A DNA stretch of 64,000 nucleotides, from positions 136,639-200,638 of the forward strand of contig JAFRCE010000018.1 in the NCBI GenBank assembly GCA_017404505.1, in the 5' to 3' direction. Shown piece after piece: positions 54,764-64,000 of this stretch. The translations under genes were made by a program, and so were the position numbers. The notes below the pieces were generated by a model. It made no database searches and was not told where the DNA came from. It saw only the letters and a list, made by a program, of their open reading frames with translations. Numbering within the stretch: the stretch's first letter is position 1; each line of letters starts with the position of its first letter. This DNA is from Solobacterium sp. (GTDB lineage Bacteria; Bacillota_I; Bacilli_A; Erysipelotrichales; Erysipelotrichaceae).

Positions 54764-56046
54764 AAGACTTCACTTTCTTTCGCATACATCTGATGCTCAT
54801 GATATTCACTGAGAACCGCGTGGACCATGGTGCCGTGCGGTCTGTCGCTTCGGATCAGAACGGGAATATAGTCGGAGGTATAGCCGCTGACATATTCTCC
54901 TTCGTTCTGTTCGAGGATCACGTCCGCTTCACAGCCAAGATGCTCCAGGGCGTAGACGTCCCGGCATTTGGCTGACAGCGCGCTGACGATCCTGACCCGT
55001 TCCTTTTTGACCGCCGGCGCCACCTGGTTCTTCATCTTTTCCGCCCGCGTGCCGGAACGCACCGAGAACGGGAAAACATGCAGGAAAGCGAATTCGCACT
55101 TTTCGCAGAAGGCCAGCGTCTTCTGGAACTCCTCTTCGCTTTCGCCGGCGAAACCGACGATCAGATCACAGGATATGGCGATATCGCCAAGCTGTTCACG
55201 GATCCACTTTATTTTATCATAATACGCATCTATGCCGTATGGCCGGCCCATGCGCTTCAGTGTTTCGTCACACCCGGACTGCAGAGGAATATGCAGGTGT
55301 CTCGCGATGCGCGGTTCCTCCTTCATCAGAGAGATCAGTTCCTCGCTGACTTCCGTAACTTCAATGGAGGAAATGCGCAGCCGTTTCAGATCCGGCACTT
55401 CTTTCAGCAGACGGCGGATCAGTTCCGTAAGGGTCACGCCGTATTCCTTGCCGTAGCGGCCGGTATGAATGCCGGTCAGAACGATCTCCTGATGGGTCTT
55501 CGTGATCTTCTTCGCCTCTTCGATCACCTGATCCGGCGCCATCGATCTTTCCCGGCCGCGGGCATAGGGAATCACGCAGTAGGCGCAGAACTGATTGCAG
55601 CCGTCCTGGATCTTCAGATAAGCCCTTGCCCGGTTTTCAAAACGGTCGGCGGTCAGCGGTTCAAACGGGATCTCATTGACTTCTTCCAGATCACGGATCT
55701 TTTCATGGTTTGCGAGATACTGCTCGAGATAATCCGGCACCCGCATTTTATGGGCGGTGCCGACGACGATCTCGGCATCTTCCAGCTGGCCGTCGTTGAT
55801 CTGCGCGTAGCAGCCCACCATGACGCAGACCGCTTCCGGATTGCCCCGTTTCACGCGGTGCATCATCTTGCGGCTTTTCGCCGCGGCGGTATTCGTGACG
55901 GCGCAGGTGAAGATCAGAGCCGCGTCTGTCTTCTCCTCAAAGGGAAGCCGCTGCCAGCCTCTTTTCTCCAGCATGCAGGCAATGCTTTCGGCTTCGTACA
56001 TGTTGACCTTGCAGCCGAGATTGCAGATGGAAAATGTCTTTGTCAT
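54760..56046 (-). CDS. mtaB: tRNA t6A37 methylthiotransferase
   Basis: A 428-residue radical-SAM enzyme that turns t6A37 of tRNA into ms2t6A37. The start at 56046 is preceded by GGGAGGG. The N-terminal UPF0004 domain has three cysteines for the auxiliary cluster (CNLGCKVN, FTCAVTN, MVGCYAQ). The radical-SAM motif is CNQFCAYCVIPYARG; a C-terminal TRAM-like segment (VILEQNEGEYVSGYTSDYIPV) follows. It overlaps rsmE by ATGA and murE by 4 bp. All domains complete. Confidence 0.92.
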   Translation of the reverse strand: MTKTFSICNLGCKVNMYEAESIACMLEKRGWQRLPFEEKTDAALIFTCAVTNTAAAKSRKMMHRVKRGNPEAVCVMVGCYAQINDGQLEDAEIVVGTAHKMRVPDYLEQYLANHEKIRDLEEVNEIPFEPLTADRFENRARAYLKIQDGCNQFCAYCVIPYARGRERSMAPDQVIEEAKKITKTHQEIVLTGIHTGRYGKEYGVTLTELIRRLLKEVPDLKRLRISSIEVTEVSEELISLMKEEPRIARHLHIPLQSGCDETLKRMGRPYGIDAYYDKIKWIREQLGDIAISCDLIVGFAGESEEEFQKTLAFCEKCEFAFLHVFPFSVRSGTRAEKMKNQVAPAVKKERVRIVSALSAKCRDVYALEHLGCEADVILEQNEGEYVSGYTSDYIPVLIRSDRPHGTMVHAVLSEYHEHQMYAKESEVL

Positions 56047-56762
56047 AAGCCCTCCCCGACGGCGCTGATCACCGCGCATGCATAAATGGCCGCCGTCTCG
56101 GCCCGCAGGATACGCGGACCCAGGGTAACCGACTGGTAGTCCATGGCCGCGAATTCTTTCATTTCCTCATCGCTGAAGCCGCCTTCCGGGCCAATTGCCA
56201 CGATGACTGATTTCGCCGTTTTCAGGGCTTTTACAAGCGGTTCTGATTCACCCCAGGCATTCTCATAGGCAGCCAGTTTCACCTCGCCAGACAGGCTCTT
56301 AAGGCCTGAGAAGGCAATCGTGTCCGTCACCTCGGGAATCCGGCTGCGTTTGCACTGGCGGGCCGCTTCCATGCAGATATCCTGCCAGCGCTTCAGTTGC
56401 TTCTCCGCCTTTTCTTCCCGGGCTTTCACCACACAGCGGGAAGAAATCATCGGCACGATGCGGCTGACTCCCAGCTCCGTCGCCTTCTGCAACACCAGTT
56501 CGAATTTTTCCCGGCGGATCAGTGCCATGACAAGCGTCAGATCAATCCCGGATTCATTGATCCGCGGATCCTCCGCTTCCACCATGGCGGCAAATTCCCT
56601 GCCTTTTGGATATGCGCGCGCAAAAAAGCCCCTGCCGTCATGGACAAGGCGTATTGTTTCTTCCCTCAGACGGACGACATCACGGGCGTGATGCGCCTGT
56701 TCTTTCGTGAAGATGTATTCTTCACCGACCTTCAGCGGTGTATCACTGAAATACTGCTGCAT
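56043..56762 (-). CDS. rsmE: 16S rRNA m3U1498 methyltransferase
   Basis: A 239-residue SPOUT methyltransferase that methylates N3 of U1498 in 16S rRNA. The N-terminal PUA-like part begins MQQYFSDTPLKVGEEYIFTKEQAHHARDVVR; the SAM-binding trefoil knot shows VIVAIGPEGGFSDEEMKEF and VTLGPRILRAETAAIYA. It heads the four-gene operon and overlaps mtaB by 4 bp. Complete. Confidence 0.93.
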   Translation of the reverse strand: MQQYFSDTPLKVGEEYIFTKEQAHHARDVVRLREETIRLVHDGRGFFARAYPKGREFAAMVEAEDPRINESGIDLTLVMALIRREKFELVLQKATELGVSRIVPMISSRCVVKAREEKAEKQLKRWQDICMEAARQCKRSRIPEVTDTIAFSGLKSLSGEVKLAAYENAWGESEPLVKALKTAKSVIVAIGPEGGFSDEEMKEFAAMDYQSVTLGPRILRAETAAIYACAVISAVGEGL

Positions 56763-56793
56763 AAAACTGAAAGGAAGACTGTGTGTCTTCCGT
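56762..56793 (-). terminator. Intrinsic terminator
   Basis: On the minus strand GGAAGAC pairs with GTCTTCC, followed by TTTCAGTTTT. It lies between the C_GCAxxG_C_C gene and rsmE and would separate or attenuate the two. Confidence 0.65.
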
Positions 56794-56825
56794 CTCCTTT
56801 ACTTGCGTCCGCAGGCAATTATAAC

Positions 56826-57239
56826 CTACTTTGGCGTATCCGCCAATACGACTTCTTCGACCAGCCGGCAGCCGATGCGCACGCAGTCATTGCAGTCGCA
56901 CAGCACCTTGCCGGTATGGATACCTTTCAGGTCACAGCAGAGAATGGCTCCCGCCTCTTCCTGAAAACGCTTGGTAATGACTCTTGTCAGCTGATATGTC
57001 TGGCCTTTGGAATCCGGACGGTCCAGATTGGCCGTGCTTTTCTTCAGACCGGCACAGGCAATCGCCGCGCTCAACGCCCCGCAGGTGCCAAGCGTGCAGC
57101 CAAAACCGCCGCCGAAACCTTCCAGAAAACGGAACATCGTCTTTTCATCCATACCAAGTTCTTCACAGTAATTGCAGCCGACTGCCTGTGAACATGTATA
57201 TCCGTGAGCACGAAGCTCCACACCTCTTTCTTCTTTCAT
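56826..57239 (-). CDS. C_GCAxxG_C_C family redox protein
   Basis: A 137-residue cysteine-rich protein; the start at 57239 has AAGGAG 7 nt upstream. The cysteines follow the C_GCAxxG_C_C pattern: YTCSQAVGCNYC, FGCTLGTCGAL, then CC and CDCNDCVRIGC. The family is described as redox-active and often binds a metal or Fe-S cluster; role unknown. It lies upstream of rsmE behind a terminator-like hairpin, so it probably has its own transcript. Confidence 0.8.
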   Translation of the reverse strand: MKEERGVELRAHGYTCSQAVGCNYCEELGMDEKTMFRFLEGFGGGFGCTLGTCGALSAAIACAGLKKSTANLDRPDSKGQTYQLTRVITKRFQEEAGAILCCDLKGIHTGKVLCDCNDCVRIGCRLVEEVVLADTPK

Positions 57240-57288
57240 CACGTTGCTCCTTCTGAACATTATTATAACTGAAAAAACTGAAGACTAA

Positions 57289-57320
57289 TGAAAAGCAGCT
57301 GTATGGAAAAATACGGCTGC
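57289..57320 (-). terminator. Intrinsic terminator of the Rpn gene
   Basis: On the minus strand GCAGCCGTAT pairs with ATACAGCTGC (one G-T), loop TTTTCC, followed by TTTTCATT. Confidence 0.7.
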
Positions 57321-57343
57321 GTGTCAGTATCGCAAAACTGCTA

Positions 57344-57565
57344 TCAGGATTTCATCTGTTCAAGATATTCCTTTATCTCTTCTTCACTCAGACCGCTGGT
57401 GCGTACGGCTGTGGCCATGTCCACTGTCCCGTTCAGAAGCAGTTTGCAGATCAGTTTCCTTTCACCTTTTTTCTCACCTTCCGCAAGGCCTTCCTTCTTT
57501 CCTTCTGCAAGACCTTCTTCACGTCCCAGCCGGCGCTCATTTCTCAGCCTTTCTTCCATCTTCAT
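57344..57565 (-). CDS. Putative intragenic RpnS-like antitoxin (internal start)
   Basis: An in-frame ATG at 57563-57565 inside the Rpn gene, with AGGAGAGGAG only ~7 nt upstream, would give a 73-residue protein consisting of the C-terminal domain alone. The upstream codons (DPQERRAY) need not create such a site, and its strength exceeds that of many start sites here. In E. coli the small internally initiated Rpn products neutralise the full-length nuclease (reported work on intragenic antitoxins). A second, separate gene for the same domain lies at 58270. Inferred from sequence. Confidence 0.6.
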   Translation of the reverse strand: MKMEERLRNERRLGREEGLAEGKKEGLAEGEKKGERKLICKLLLNGTVDMATAVRTSGLSEEEIKEYLEQMKS

Positions 57566-58177
57566 ATAGGCTCTCCTCTCCTGCGGGTCCATGCGTACTT
57601 CTTCCGCATCCTTCTCCAGTTTCCTGATATATGCGTCAGAGCTTTCATTCTTTCCGTCTCTGATGTAGCACAGCACTTCCGCCAGTCTGTCATTGACATT
57701 ATAATCCCCGGCATTGATGTTCAGATAGATCCACTTCCTGCCGTCACCATCAGACGGCTTCCCTTCCGGTTCCCATCTGACCTCACCTGTGTGCATACAT
57801 ATATTATCATGAAACAGATCTTCACCTATGATGAAAACGACAGTCACATCAGGCAGTTCCTGATAGTCTTCTCCTTTCTTCAGCATTTCCGTATCAACTT
57901 CCGAAGCATAATATCTGCCTCTTCTGAGACTGCCAATACGGTAATTGCAGTTCATTTCGACGATGCATACATCCTCTTCAAATGTCACTTTCAGATCAGT
58001 GCAGATACCATGTGAATCATAGGCTGACTTCATCGCCTTTTCCCTGTCAATGATCAGGGTTTCAATATTCCTTTCCGGAAAAAGCCTGTGCAGGAACTCT
58101 CTGAGATTCTCTTCTCTGCTCATGACTGTCAGAAACATAAAATCATCTTTAATTGTCAGTTCTTCAAATCTTTTCAT
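57344..58177 (-). CDS. Rpn-family PD-(D/E)XK nuclease
   Basis: A 277-residue protein; the start MKRFEELTIKDDFMF has GGAGGT 7 nt upstream. The N-terminal nuclease domain shows the family start (KDDFMFLTVM), FPERNIETL and the catalytic segment GICTDLKVTFEEDVCIVEMN (Asp, then Glu-x-Asn; most relatives have Glu-x-Gln). A variable C-terminal region begins near residue 205 (MKMEERL) and has Gly-rich EGLAEGKKEG repeats before a conserved end (KLICKLLLNGTVDMATAVRTSGLSEEEI). Rpn proteins are toxic, phage-defence DNases that are held in check by a C-terminal-only product made from an internal start. An unusually strong internal start is present here (57565). Confidence 0.85.
   Translation of the reverse strand: MKRFEELTIKDDFMFLTVMSREENLREFLHRLFPERNIETLIIDREKAMKSAYDSHGICTDLKVTFEEDVCIVEMNCNYRIGSLRRGRYYASEVDTEMLKKGEDYQELPDVTVVFIIGEDLFHDNICMHTGEVRWEPEGKPSDGDGRKWIYLNINAGDYNVNDRLAEVLCYIRDGKNESSDAYIRKLEKDAEEVRMDPQERRAYMKMEERLRNERRLGREEGLAEGKKEGLAEGEKKGERKLICKLLLNGTVDMATAVRTSGLSEEEIKEYLEQMKS
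57350..57459 (-). repeat. Direct repeat, copy A (Rpn C-terminal region)
   Basis: About 110 bp at 57350-57459 is ~95% identical to 58294-58403 (five or so mismatches), encoding the last ~35 residues of the Rpn family C-terminus. Similarity continues at lower level to the internal ATG (57565/58545). Confidence 0.8.
57571..57583 (-). promoter_or_regulatory. Strong internal ribosome binding site in the Rpn gene
   Basis: CAGGAGAGGAGAG on the minus strand, 5-7 nt before the internal ATG (57565). It decides the start of the internal product. Confidence 0.65.
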
Positions 58178-58221
58178 CGAACACCTCCAACAGTCATATA
58201 GAGATGTCAGGGTGCATTTCC

Positions 58222-58258
58222 CAAAAAAAGCAGCAATATGATCATTCATACTGCTGCT
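58222..58258 (-). terminator. Intrinsic terminator
   Basis: On the minus strand AGCAGTATGA pairs with TCATATTGCTGCT (one or two bulges), followed by eight T. It ends the stand-alone C-terminal-domain gene and lies just upstream of the Rpn gene. Confidence 0.75.
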
Positions 58259-58269
58259 GTTGCTGTTTA

Positions 58270-58545
58270 TTATGTTCGGACTGTGCCGGATACTTTCATC
58301 TGTTCAAGATATTCCTTTATCTCTTCTTCACTCAGACCGCTGGCGCTTAAGGCTGTGGCCATATCCACTGTTCCGTTCAGAAGCAGTTTGCAGATCAGTT
58401 TCTTTTTGCCTTCTTTCTCCCATTCCGCTAGGCCTTCCTCAAATCCTTCTTCATACCCTTCCGCAAAACTTTCCGCAAAACCTTTTGCAAATCCCTCTTC
58501 GTATCCCAGACGATGTTCGATCCTCAGCCTTTCTTCCATCTTCAT
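58270..58545 (-). CDS. Stand-alone Rpn C-terminal-domain protein
   Basis: A 91-residue protein, MKMEERLRIEHRLGYEEGF..., that corresponds to the C-terminal domain of the Rpn nuclease at 57344 with no nuclease domain. The matching DNA begins exactly at the ATG (CAT at 58543-58545): bases upstream of it are unrelated to the Rpn gene. The linker is longer and Phe/Glu-rich (EGFAKGFAESFAEGYEEGFEEG). It lies 4 bp after the stop of the STAS-kinase gene, so it may be translated by coupling; only a weak GGAAG is seen upstream. It may be a dedicated antitoxin copy or a remnant of a second rpn gene whose 5' part was lost. Confidence 0.65.
   Translation of the reverse strand: MKMEERLRIEHRLGYEEGFAKGFAESFAEGYEEGFEEGLAEWEKEGKKKLICKLLLNGTVDMATALSASGLSEEEIKEYLEQMKVSGTVRT
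58294..58403 (-). repeat. Direct repeat, copy B (Rpn C-terminal region)
   Basis: Partner of the repeat at 57350-57459; within the stand-alone C-terminal-domain gene. Confidence 0.8.
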
Positions 58546-58549
58546 GGCA

Positions 58550-59752
58550 CTATGCTTCCATGTTCATGGCCAGTTCATTTACCTGCGGCAGCAGTTCACG
58601 GATACGTGTCAGAGCCTGTTCCTTGATCCAGCCGGTTTCGGTATCCTTGAAGTATTTGCCGCTGTGCACATAAAGGACAAAGCGCATCCAGGCCATCAGC
58701 TTCACCTGTCTGAGAAGCTGGTCACGGTCCTTGTCATAGCCTTTCAGATAATCGTCGAAGGTTTCCATGAAAAGCCGGTCTGTTTCCGCGTCCGGCAGTT
58801 TGAGGAACTCCTCGCTGTTGCCGGGGAACAGTTCGGCGAAGCAATGATACGCGACATACAGGCCGCTGAATTCAAAGACCGGATCACCCGCACTCAGGAA
58901 TTCCATGTCGATCAGCAATGGCTCTTCCCCTCTGACCATGACATTCTTGATATGGAAATCACCGTGAATCATGCGGAAACATTCGGGAATGCCTTCATAC
59001 AATTCCTTCAGACGTCCGTATTCTTCTTCCGTGAACAGTTCCTTTCCGGAAGCCAGCAGATCGAGCGCCTGGCTGCGGCAGGAAGGAAGATCGCCTTCCT
59101 TCAGTTCGATGCCGTGAATAACATGCAGCAGATCAGCTGACATCTGAGCGATCTCACTGATCGTCTTCTTCTGTCCCAGGATCAGTTTCTGAAAGGAACT
59201 CGCCTCGAGCAGCTCGAAGACGGACCCGTAAAGACCGTGGTCGGTGATGACGATATCATAGGGAATCGCGGTCGGCACACCCAGAATAAAGGCTTTGCGG
59301 GCCAGAGCCTGCTCGTTTTCAATATCCCTGAGGGCGTCCGGATCTTTGAATTCCTTCACGATCGTTTCCCGGTCAATGCGGTAAACGATACCCATGGCGC
59401 CTTCGCCGATGACCTCGCATCCTTCTGTCGAAATATGCCGGAGCGGTCTTCTGACCTCGATCATCTCAGTAAAGCCCGTCGTCTGCAGGATCTCGAAGAT
59501 GGCGGAAGATACATTGATCATCTCCACGTCTTTGATCCGTTTGCGCAGGTACAGGATCACCCGCAGGCCGGAGGAAGAAATGTATTCCAGGTCACGGCAG
59601 TCGATCACAACTCTGTCGCATTCCTCAAGAGCCTCCGCGATCTGCTGCTGGGCAGCCGGTGCCGAATCGGTATCGATCCGGCCGCCAAGCGTGAGCATCA
59701 GAACACGGTCCTGAATTTTGATTTCGATATTTAAGCCTTTCGCAGATGTCAT
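58550..59752 (-). CDS. STAS domain fused to TIGR02172-type phosphotransferase
   Basis: A 400-residue protein. Residues ~1-100 form a STAS domain (DRVLMLTLGGRIDT...VVIDCRDLEYISSSGLRVIL), with the Ser phosphorylation site of anti-sigma-factor antagonists in SSSG. Residues ~110-400 form an aminoglycoside/choline-kinase-like phosphotransferase of the TIGR02172 type, with an N-lobe GEGAMGIVYRI, catalytic MIHGDFHIKNVM (Brenner motif) and LLIDMEFLSAGDP. AAGGAG precedes the ATG. The fusion suggests that a kinase is controlled by a partner-switch; the SpoIIE phosphatase at 19587 is a possible partner. Location cytoplasmic. Substrate unknown. Confidence 0.85.
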   Translation of the reverse strand: MTSAKGLNIEIKIQDRVLMLTLGGRIDTDSAPAAQQQIAEALEECDRVVIDCRDLEYISSSGLRVILYLRKRIKDVEMINVSSAIFEILQTTGFTEMIEVRRPLRHISTEGCEVIGEGAMGIVYRIDRETIVKEFKDPDALRDIENEQALARKAFILGVPTAIPYDIVITDHGLYGSVFELLEASSFQKLILGQKKTISEIAQMSADLLHVIHGIELKEGDLPSCRSQALDLLASGKELFTEEEYGRLKELYEGIPECFRMIHGDFHIKNVMVRGEEPLLIDMEFLSAGDPVFEFSGLYVAYHCFAELFPGNSEEFLKLPDAETDRLFMETFDDYLKGYDKDRDQLLRQVKLMAWMRFVLYVHSGKYFKDTETGWIKEQALTRIRELLPQVNELAMNMEA

Positions 59753-59781
59753 TGCTGTTGTCTCCTTTTTCGTTGTCTGTC

Positions 59782-62053
<2,272 letters not shown>

Positions 62054-62131
62054 TATCTTTACCTCGTTTCTTCTGTCTTCATTGTAACAAAGCCGGTCGA
62101 AAAGAAAAACCGCCCTTTCTTAAGGAACCGC

Positions 62132-62167
62132 GAAAGAAAACGCCCGGCAGCCTGTTTTGCGGGCGCC
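62132..62167 (-). terminator. Intrinsic terminator of metNI
   Basis: On the minus strand CGCCCG pairs with CGGGCG across a ~13-nt loop, followed by TTTTCTTT. Confidence 0.75.
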
Positions 62168-62182
62168 GGAGCGTTGTTTTCT

Positions 62183-62818
62183 TCATGAGATTTTCTTGTA
62201 CATCCAGTTGCCGAGCATCTGCACCAGCTGAACGAAGATGATCAGGATCACCGAGCAGAAGAACAGATATTCGGTATTGTACTGCTGATAGCCGTAGCGG
62301 ATCGCGATGTCACCGAGACCGCCGCCGCCTACCGTGCCGGCCATAGCTGAATAGCCGACCAGGGAAATGATCAGCAGGACGACGCCGTTCAGCATGCGCG
62401 GAATGCTTTCCTTGATATAGACCCTGAAGAGGATCTGCCAGTCGGAAGCGCCGAACGACCTCGCGGCTTCGATGACGCCGGGATCGGTCTCGCGCAGGCT
62501 TGTCTCAAAGACCCTGGCGATATAGGGAATCGCCGAAACGGTCAGCGGTACGATGGCCGCCGTGGTGCCGATCGACTTGCCGGCAACGAACCGGGTGAAC
62601 GGGATGATGATGACCAGCAGGATAATAAACGGAAAGGAACGGAAGACATTCACAAGGAAGCTCAGAACTTCATAGACGATCTTGTTCGGACGCAGTCCGT
62701 CCGGTGCCGTCAGGGTCATGATAATGGCCGGAATAAAGCCGATGACGACCGACAGCAGCGTCGACCAGAAGACCATGTACAGGGTCTCGCCGGTTGCTTT
62801 CAGAATGATATCAAACAT
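62183..62818 (-). CDS. metI: Methionine-type ABC transporter permease
   Basis: A 211-residue permease with five membrane helices; the start at 62818 (MFDIILKATGETL) has GGGAGGT ~10 nt upstream. The ATPase-contact loop is EAARSFGASDWQILFRVYIKE, as in MetI. It follows metN by 1 bp of spacing at the stop (62820) and both are closed by a common terminator. No MetQ binding protein is in the window. Confidence 0.9.
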   Translation of the reverse strand: MFDIILKATGETLYMVFWSTLLSVVIGFIPAIIMTLTAPDGLRPNKIVYEVLSFLVNVFRSFPFIILLVIIIPFTRFVAGKSIGTTAAIVPLTVSAIPYIARVFETSLRETDPGVIEAARSFGASDWQILFRVYIKESIPRMLNGVVLLIISLVGYSAMAGTVGGGGLGDIAIRYGYQQYNTEYLFFCSVILIIFVQLVQMLGNWMYKKIS

Positions 62819-62819
62819 C

Positions 62820-63785
62820 TTACAGTACCTCCCAAAGGACTTTCTTTTCGTCAAGGTACGCGCATACCTTTTCCTTGTCCTCTTCCTGGACGTTGATGAC
62901 CAGGGAACCGAACACGCTGGAACGGAAATCCTCCAGTTTGCCCCAGCAGATGCTGAAGTTGATATCCAGGCTTCTCGCCATCATCGTAATGACCGGATCG
63001 TCCGAGCTTTCATCGGTGAAGAACAGCTGGATGTTGATGCCGGTATCCGGCAGATGTCCGCTCTCTTCCTGCAGGAACTGCTTGACTTCTTTGATCGGTT
63101 TGACAAACAGTTCTTCCGGTCTGCCTTCCGCGAGGACTGTGCCGTCCTTCAGGAAGGAGACTCTCTGACAGATCTGCTTGACGACTTCCATCTGATGGGT
63201 GACAACGAGGATCGTGATGCCCATCTTTTCATTGATCTCCTGCAGCAATGCCAGGATTTCCCTGGTGATCGCCGGATCGAGGGCGGAAGTCGCCTCGTCG
63301 CACAAAAGGATCTCGGGATCGAGCACCAGCGCCCGGGCGATGGCGACACGCTGTTTCTGACCGCCGGAAAGTTCTCTTGGTCGGGCATGGATCTTGTCAG
63401 ACAGACCAACCAGTTCGATCAGGTCTTCGATCTTCTTCTTCGCTTCCGGGGTCTTTGTCGGTATACCCCAGAACTTCATCGGCAGAGCGACGTTGTCATA
63501 GACGTCAAGCCGGTTCAGCAGGTTGAAGTTCTGAAAGATCATTCCCATGTTCTTCTGCTGGCGGCGCAGCTTCTGCGGGTCTTTCATGCTGACAGGTTCA
63601 CCGTCGACCGTGATCTCGCCGGACTGATAGTCTTCCAGACCGTTGACACATCTGAGAAGCGTGCTCTTGCCGGCGCCGCTCTGGCCGATAATGCCGTAGA
63701 TCTCATGATCCTGTATGGTCATCGAGATCCCTTTCAGCACTTCCAGATCGCCGAAATTCTTTTTTACATTCTTCAGTTCTATCAT
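62820..63785 (-). CDS. metN: Methionine-type ABC transporter ATP-binding protein
   Basis: A 321-residue ATPase; the start at 63785 has AGGAGA ~8 nt upstream. Walker A is GQSGAGKSTL, the signature LSGGQKQRVAI and Walker B ILLCDEATSALDP. A C-terminal NIL domain (~245-321, INIQLFFTDESSDDPVITMM...) binds methionine in the MetN family and stops transport when it is abundant. It forms the metNI importer with the next gene. No S-box leader is visible upstream. Confidence 0.92.
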   Translation of the reverse strand: MIELKNVKKNFGDLEVLKGISMTIQDHEIYGIIGQSGAGKSTLLRCVNGLEDYQSGEITVDGEPVSMKDPQKLRRQQKNMGMIFQNFNLLNRLDVYDNVALPMKFWGIPTKTPEAKKKIEDLIELVGLSDKIHARPRELSGGQKQRVAIARALVLDPEILLCDEATSALDPAITREILALLQEINEKMGITILVVTHQMEVVKQICQRVSFLKDGTVLAEGRPEELFVKPIKEVKQFLQEESGHLPDTGINIQLFFTDESSDDPVITMMARSLDINFSICWGKLEDFRSSVFGSLVINVQEEDKEKVCAYLDEKKVLWEVL

Positions 63786-63813
63786 TGTGAATTCTCCTGA
63801 TATCACGAATACA

Positions 63814-63838
63814 GCGGCACCGTCAGGAACGGTACCGC
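63814..63838. promoter_or_regulatory. Strong hairpin upstream of metN
   Basis: GCGGCACCGT pairs perfectly with ACGGTACCGC, one G-T aside (63814-63823 with 63829-63838). Facing metN there is no T-run, but the + strand has a T-run at 63852-63859. It may be a leader structure of metN or a terminator facing the right-hand gene fragment. Confidence 0.45.
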
Positions 63839-63889
63839 CGCAGCGTTATTCTTTTTTTTATCGAACCGTTAAAGCAAAGTGTTGGTAGC

Positions 63890-64000
63890 TTAGTTGCTAT
63901 CTAAGCCACTTTTCGTTTGTTCACACATCAGTTTTAACAGTTTAATAGTTACTTTATAGAGATCTCCATCCGTTTTTTTCTCGTTATCAATGAATATGAA
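63890..64000 (-). CDS. AT-rich gene fragment, C-terminal end
   Basis: An open frame enters from the right edge on the minus strand and ends at 63890-63892 (TAA). It reads FIFIDNEKKTDGDLYKV... LDSN, 36 residues, a plausible protein C-terminus rich in Lys, Glu and Asp. It is markedly AT-rich compared with metN. It may be a transposase or other mobile-gene end, but that is a guess. A 6-bp stem (GCTTAG/CTAAGC) overlaps the stop. Confidence 0.4.
   Translation of the reverse strand, partial: FIFIDNEKKTDGDLYKVTIKLLKLMCEQTKSGLDSN

Noticed and set aside
57344..58545. Rpn genes as transposons
   Set aside because: Rpn proteins are sometimes labelled putative transposases, but they are PD-(D/E)XK nucleases; I see no inverted repeats or target duplications here.
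63786..64000. SAM (S-box) or T-box leader upstream of metN
   Set aside because: Neither the conserved S-box core nor a T-box sequence was visible; only a simple hairpin.

Overview
The window looks like the chromosome of a low-GC-lineage Gram-positive (Bacillota), most likely a gut Erysipelotrichia-type bacterium with a mid-50s GC core genome. This is an inference from strong AGGAGG-type ribosome binding sites, dense intrinsic terminators, lipoproteins with Gram-positive lipoboxes, an LPXTG-like surface protein, 6-phospho-beta-glucosidases and a MurE with a DDPR motif. I see no rRNA, tRNA or CRISPR. Most of the window is ordinary chromosome; 25.5-44.2 kb and 57.3-58.5 kb carry accessory, defence-like genes.

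Layout. 0-3.1 kb (+): the end of a DUF58 gene and a membrane partner (MoxR-type cluster), then a TIGR04076/aldo-keto reductase pair. 3.1-7.6 kb (-): zinc-ribbon proteins, an amphipathic 27-residue-repeat protein, a small GG-leader-like protein and a GH1 enzyme. 7.8-13.9 kb (+): a PhnD-PhnC-PhnE-PhnE importer co-transcribed with a cytoplasmic 5'-nucleotidase-like phosphoesterase and an unrecognised P-loop protein, with no C-P lyase. 14-25.3 kb: small housekeeping and accessory genes (GG-leader-like protein, Sel1 protein, GNAT, SRAP, two alpha/beta hydrolases, ROK kinase, SpoIIE phosphatase, monooxygenase, NSS transporter, KptA, methyltransferase). 25.5-37.5 kb (mainly -): two paralogous giant DUF4062-STAND ATPases (1389 and 1224 aa) separated by a phosphoesterase, a YjiH protein, a PepSY lipoprotein and an ATC-hydrolase-like protein. 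37.6-44.2 kb (-): short UvrA-like ABC protein, Nudix, GHMP kinase and an AT-rich PLD nuclease-SF2 helicase. 44.5-48.9 kb: zinc-ribbon GG-leader-like protein, a CPBP protease with a frameshifted start, cardiolipin synthase, HAD phosphatase and zinc-ribbon protein. 48.9-57.2 kb (-): a large wall-anchored repeat protein, then a tightly overlapping rsmE-mtaB-murE-deoC operon and a C_GCAxxG_C_C protein. 57.3-62.1 kb (-): an Rpn nuclease with a strong internal start, a separate copy of its C-terminal domain, a STAS-kinase fusion, a second GH1 enzyme with an altered acid/base residue, and a HAD phosphatase. 62.2-63.8 kb (-): metNI. The window ends in an AT-rich gene fragment.

Most interesting: (1) the Rpn gene has an internal ATG with a near-perfect Shine-Dalgarno, and a duplicated stand-alone gene starts exactly at that ATG, which fits an intragenic antitoxin that also exists as its own gene; (2) two DUF4062-STAND-helical-repeat proteins with the layout of immune receptors; (3) four scattered small proteins with double-glycine leader-like N-termini; (4) a phn-type importer tied to a nucleotidase and an undescribed P-loop protein.
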